Below are positions 61,911 through 64,000 of a DNA stretch of 64,000 nucleotides, one piece after another (positions within the stretch are counted from its first letter, which is position 1; each line of letters starts with the position of its first letter). The stretch is from Azospirillum brasilense (GTDB taxonomy: Bacteria; Pseudomonadota; Alphaproteobacteria; Azospirillales; Azospirillaceae), in NCBI RefSeq assembly GCF_005222205.1, contig NZ_CP032346.1, forward strand, positions 1,665,501-1,729,500. The letters are read 5' to 3'. The notes beneath the pieces are model-generated. The model worked only from the letters and a program-made list of their open reading frames with translations. It ran no database searches and was not told the DNA's origin. Both the position numbers and the translations under genes were made by a program.

Positions 61911-62537
61911 ATGCCACCGATCCGCAATGCCGCCCAATCCACCGCCCGGTTTGCCGCCGTGATGCTGTCCACCGCCCTGATGCTGTCCGCGGCGGTCCCC
62001 AACGCGGAGGCGGCGGACGGCAGCCGGGCGGCGTCCGATGCGCTCGACTGGGCGGCGCTGCCCCTGCCGTCCATCGACGGCGGCACGCTCGCGCCCGACG
62101 CTTTCCGGGGCAAGGCGGTTCTGGTGGTCAACACGGCGTCGCAATGCGGCTACACCGGCCAGTATGAGGGGCTGCAGACGCTCTGGGCCGGGCGGCGCGA
62201 CCGCGGGCTGGTCGTGCTGGGTGTGCCGAGCAACGATTTCGGCGGGCAGGAGCCCGGCAGCAACGCCCAGGTCGCGTCCTTCTGCGAACTCAACTACGGC
62301 GTCGATTTTCCCCTGATGGAGAAGCAGTCCGTCACCGGACCGCAGGCCCATCCGCTCTACCGCTGGGCGGCGGCGGTCACCGGGCCGCAGGGCGTGCCGC
62401 GCTGGAACTTCCACAAGATCCTGATCGGGCGCGACGGGCGGCTGCTGGAATGGTTCGGCAGCTCGGTCACGCCGGAGTCCGCCACGTTGACCGCGGCCGT
62501 GGACAAGGCGCTGGCCCAATCCTCTCCGAAGCCGTAA
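61911..62537 (+). CDS. Glutathione peroxidase family protein, exported
   Basis: The 208-residue precursor has an N-terminal signal peptide (FAAVMLSTALMLSAAVPNAEA), which is unusual for this normally cytoplasmic family. The peroxidatic Cys is C79 in NTASQCGYTGQYEGLQ, and the Gln and Trp of the catalytic tetrad are in GVPSNDFGGQEPGS and WNFHK. The mature enzyme probably reduces hydroperoxides in the periplasm, with thioredoxin-like donors more likely than glutathione. DUF3429 follows after 4 nt. Confidence 0.92.
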   Translation: MPPIRNAAQSTARFAAVMLSTALMLSAAVPNAEAADGSRAASDALDWAALPLPSIDGGTLAPDAFRGKAVLVVNTASQCGYTGQYEGLQTLWAGRRDRGLVVLGVPSNDFGGQEPGSNAQVASFCELNYGVDFPLMEKQSVTGPQAHPLYRWAAAVTGPQGVPRWNFHKILIGRDGRLLEWFGSSVTPESATLTAAVDKALAQSSPKP

Positions 62538-62541
62538 GCGC

Positions 62542-63000
62542 ATGGACACGCTGCCCTTCGACGAGCGCCGGGCCTCGGTCGTCCGGCTGCTGTCCTACGG
62601 CGGGCTGATCCCCTTCGTCGGCGGCACCGCATTGGCCTGGATGGCGGAGGGCGGCGGGCAGGCCGCCGTGGTGCGGGCGGTGGTCGTCTACGCGGTGTCG
62701 ATCCTGTCCTTCATCGGCGCCATCCACTGGGGCCGCATCCTCGCAGGACGGGACGGCGAGACGAGCGGGCCGGCGTGGCTGGCCTGGGGAGTCGCGCCGT
62801 CGCTTCTGGGGTGGGGCGCCACCCTGCTGCCGTCCGGCCTGACGGTGCCGGCGCTGATCCTGTCCTTCCTCCTCGCCTGGGCGGTGGACCGCAGCGCGGC
62901 GGCGGACGGGCGCTATCCCCGCTGGTTCGGCACGCTGCGGACCCGCCTGACCATCGTCGTCTGCCTGACGCTCGCCGCGCTCATCCCGCTCGCTGCATGA
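62542..63000 (+). CDS. DUF3429 membrane protein
   Basis: The 152-residue inner-membrane protein has four or five helices (SYGGLIPFVGGTALAWMA; VVVYAVSILSFIGAIHWGRI; AWLAWGVAPSLLGWGATLL; VPALILSFLLAWAVDRS; RLTIVVCLTLAALIPLAA). The IGAIHWG motif is the DUF3429 hallmark. It starts 4 nt after the glutathione peroxidase gene and is probably in the same operon. Its function is unknown. The last 20 nt overlap the convergent dusA 3' end. Confidence 0.9.
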   Translation: MDTLPFDERRASVVRLLSYGGLIPFVGGTALAWMAEGGGQAAVVRAVVVYAVSILSFIGAIHWGRILAGRDGETSGPAWLAWGVAPSLLGWGATLLPSGLTVPALILSFLLAWAVDRSAAADGRYPRWFGTLRTRLTIVVCLTLAALIPLAA

Positions 63001-63970
63001 CCGCGTCGCGGTGGGGCACCAGCGCCGCGGCCTTTAGCAGCACCTCCGGCCCGGCGCCGGGGAGGTGGGCGTTCTCGCTGATGTGGCGCCGCCACGCGCG
63101 GGCGCCCGGCAGGCCCTGGAACAGCCCCAGCATGTGCCGGGTGATCGCCGACAGCGGCGCGCCCCGGCGCATCCGTTCCTCGGCGTAGGCCGCCATCGCC
63201 TCGACCACCGCGTAGCGGTCGGGGCCGGGTTCCCCGCCGAACAGGCGGCGGTCGGCGTCGGCCAGGATGTAGGGGGTTTCGTAGGCGGCGCGCCCGATCA
63301 TCACGCTGTCCAGCGTGGCGAGATGCCTCTCCGCCTCGTCCAAGGTGCGGATGCCGCCGTTGATGGCGATGGTGAGCTGCGGGTTCTCCTGCTTCAGCCG
63401 GTGCACGAGGTCGTAGCGCAGCGGCGGGATGTCCCGGTTCTCCTTGGGGCTGAGGCCCTTCAGCCACGCCTTGCGGGCGTGCACGATGAAGTGGGTGCAG
63501 CCGGCGGCGGACACGGTGCGGACGAAATGGTCCAGCGTCGGCCATTCCTCCATCTCGTCGATGGCGATGCGCGACTTCACGGTGACGGGGATCGACACCG
63601 CCTCGCGCATGGCGCCGACCAGCCGGGCGACCAGATCGGGTTCGGCCATCAGGCAGGCGCCGAAGCGGCCCGACTGCACGCGGTCGCTCGGGCAGCCGAC
63701 GTTCAGGTTGACCTCGTCATAGCCCCACTCCTCGGCGATGCGAGCGCAGGCCGCCAGCTCCGCCGGGTCCGACCCGCCGAGCTGGAGCGCCACCGGATGC
63801 TCCGCCGCGTCGTAGCCGAGCAGCCGCTCGCGGTCGCCGTGCAGAATGGCGCCGGTGGTGACCATCTCGGTGTAGAGCAGCGTGTTCTTGGACAGCAGAC
63901 GATGGAAGGTCCGGCAATGGCGGTCCGTCCAGTCCATCATCGGCGCGACGCTGAGGGCAATGGCGGGCAT
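62981..63970 (-). CDS. dusA: tRNA-dihydrouridine(20/20a) synthase DusA
   Basis: The 329-residue flavoenzyme has an FMN-binding TIM barrel (LSVAPMMDWTDRHCRTFHR), catalytic C93 in VNLNVGCPSDRVQSGRFG, FIVHARKAWLKGLSPKENR (specific to DusA) and IAINGGIRTLDEAERHL. It reduces U20/U20a in the tRNA D-loop with NADPH. The complete gene is present; its end overlaps DUF3429 by 20 nt on the opposite strand. Confidence 0.96.
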   Translation of the reverse strand: MPAIALSVAPMMDWTDRHCRTFHRLLSKNTLLYTEMVTTGAILHGDRERLLGYDAAEHPVALQLGGSDPAELAACARIAEEWGYDEVNLNVGCPSDRVQSGRFGACLMAEPDLVARLVGAMREAVSIPVTVKSRIAIDEMEEWPTLDHFVRTVSAAGCTHFIVHARKAWLKGLSPKENRDIPPLRYDLVHRLKQENPQLTIAINGGIRTLDEAERHLATLDSVMIGRAAYETPYILADADRRLFGGEPGPDRYAVVEAMAAYAEERMRRGAPLSAITRHMLGLFQGLPGARAWRRHISENAHLPGAGPEVLLKAAALVPHRDAVMQRAG

Positions 63971-64000
63971 GGGCAGGAACTGTCTGTGAATCGGGAACGG

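Overview
The window is one continuous, very GC-rich, gene-dense stretch of chromosome that reads as an Azospirillum-like alphaproteobacterium (Rhodospirillales). The grounds are CtrA directly beside fliI-fliJ, a polar-type flagellar operon containing flbD, flhF and flhG, many TRAP and ABC uptake systems, and strong third-position GC. The species call is an inference from gene content; no 16S rRNA gene is present.

Layout. 1-1203: a LysR regulator (cut by the window edge) divergent from a DUF1127 small protein. 1273-4062: ctrA divergent from fliI-fliJ across a TTAA-rich promoter. 4090-5724: a membrane diguanylate cyclase. 5841-17637: a minus-strand flagellar operon fliF-fliH-fliN-motA-flbD-flhA-flhF-flhG-fliK-like-unknown, with no fliG or fliM. 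18177-19122: an HTH regulator and two tRNAs (Ala-GGC, Leu-CAG). 19419-22388: a large hybrid histidine kinase. 22831-24313: a small paralogous protein, a MarR regulator and a secreted protein. 24434-27520: an L,D-transpeptidase divergent from a D,D-carboxypeptidase (peptidoglycan remodelling), then a 112-bp tandem hairpin repeat. 27752-32801: a SelT-like protein, an unknown protein and an ABC importer whose ATPase is convergent to its other subunits. 32867-36692: an MBL-fold hydrolase, a cation/proton antiporter and a YeeE-type sulfur transporter. 36712-39723: a LysR regulator divergent from the glutathione-dependent formaldehyde pathway (frmA-fghA). 39859-44205: a TAXI-type TRAP transporter followed by a DUF1611/DgcN-type enzyme, probably D-glutamate related. 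44332-52550: a NUDIX hydrolase convergent with a TRAP/hexuronate operon (gntR-adh-dctP-dctQ-dctM-uxaA-uxaB). 53030-53116: tRNA-Leu(GAG). 53218-56080: an uncharacterised operon encoding a membrane protein with a DnaJ-type zinc-finger region and a peptidoglycan-binding domain. 56273-60229: several small proteins and a large MscS-type channel. 60580-63970: an MFS transporter, a secreted glutathione peroxidase, a DUF3429 protein and dusA.

The genes with clear joint roles are the flagellar operon with ctrA nearby, formaldehyde detoxification, and hexonate/hexuronate breakdown. In the last, the Zn-dehydrogenase, UxaB and UxaA could together convert L-galactonate to 2-keto-3-deoxygluconate without a uronate isomerase. 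The least explained elements are the zinc-finger/peptidoglycan-binding operon, a pair of paralogous small proteins 33 kb apart, a duplicated ~105-bp intergenic element carrying a DnaA-box-like inverted repeat, and several dyad-rich extragenic repeats.
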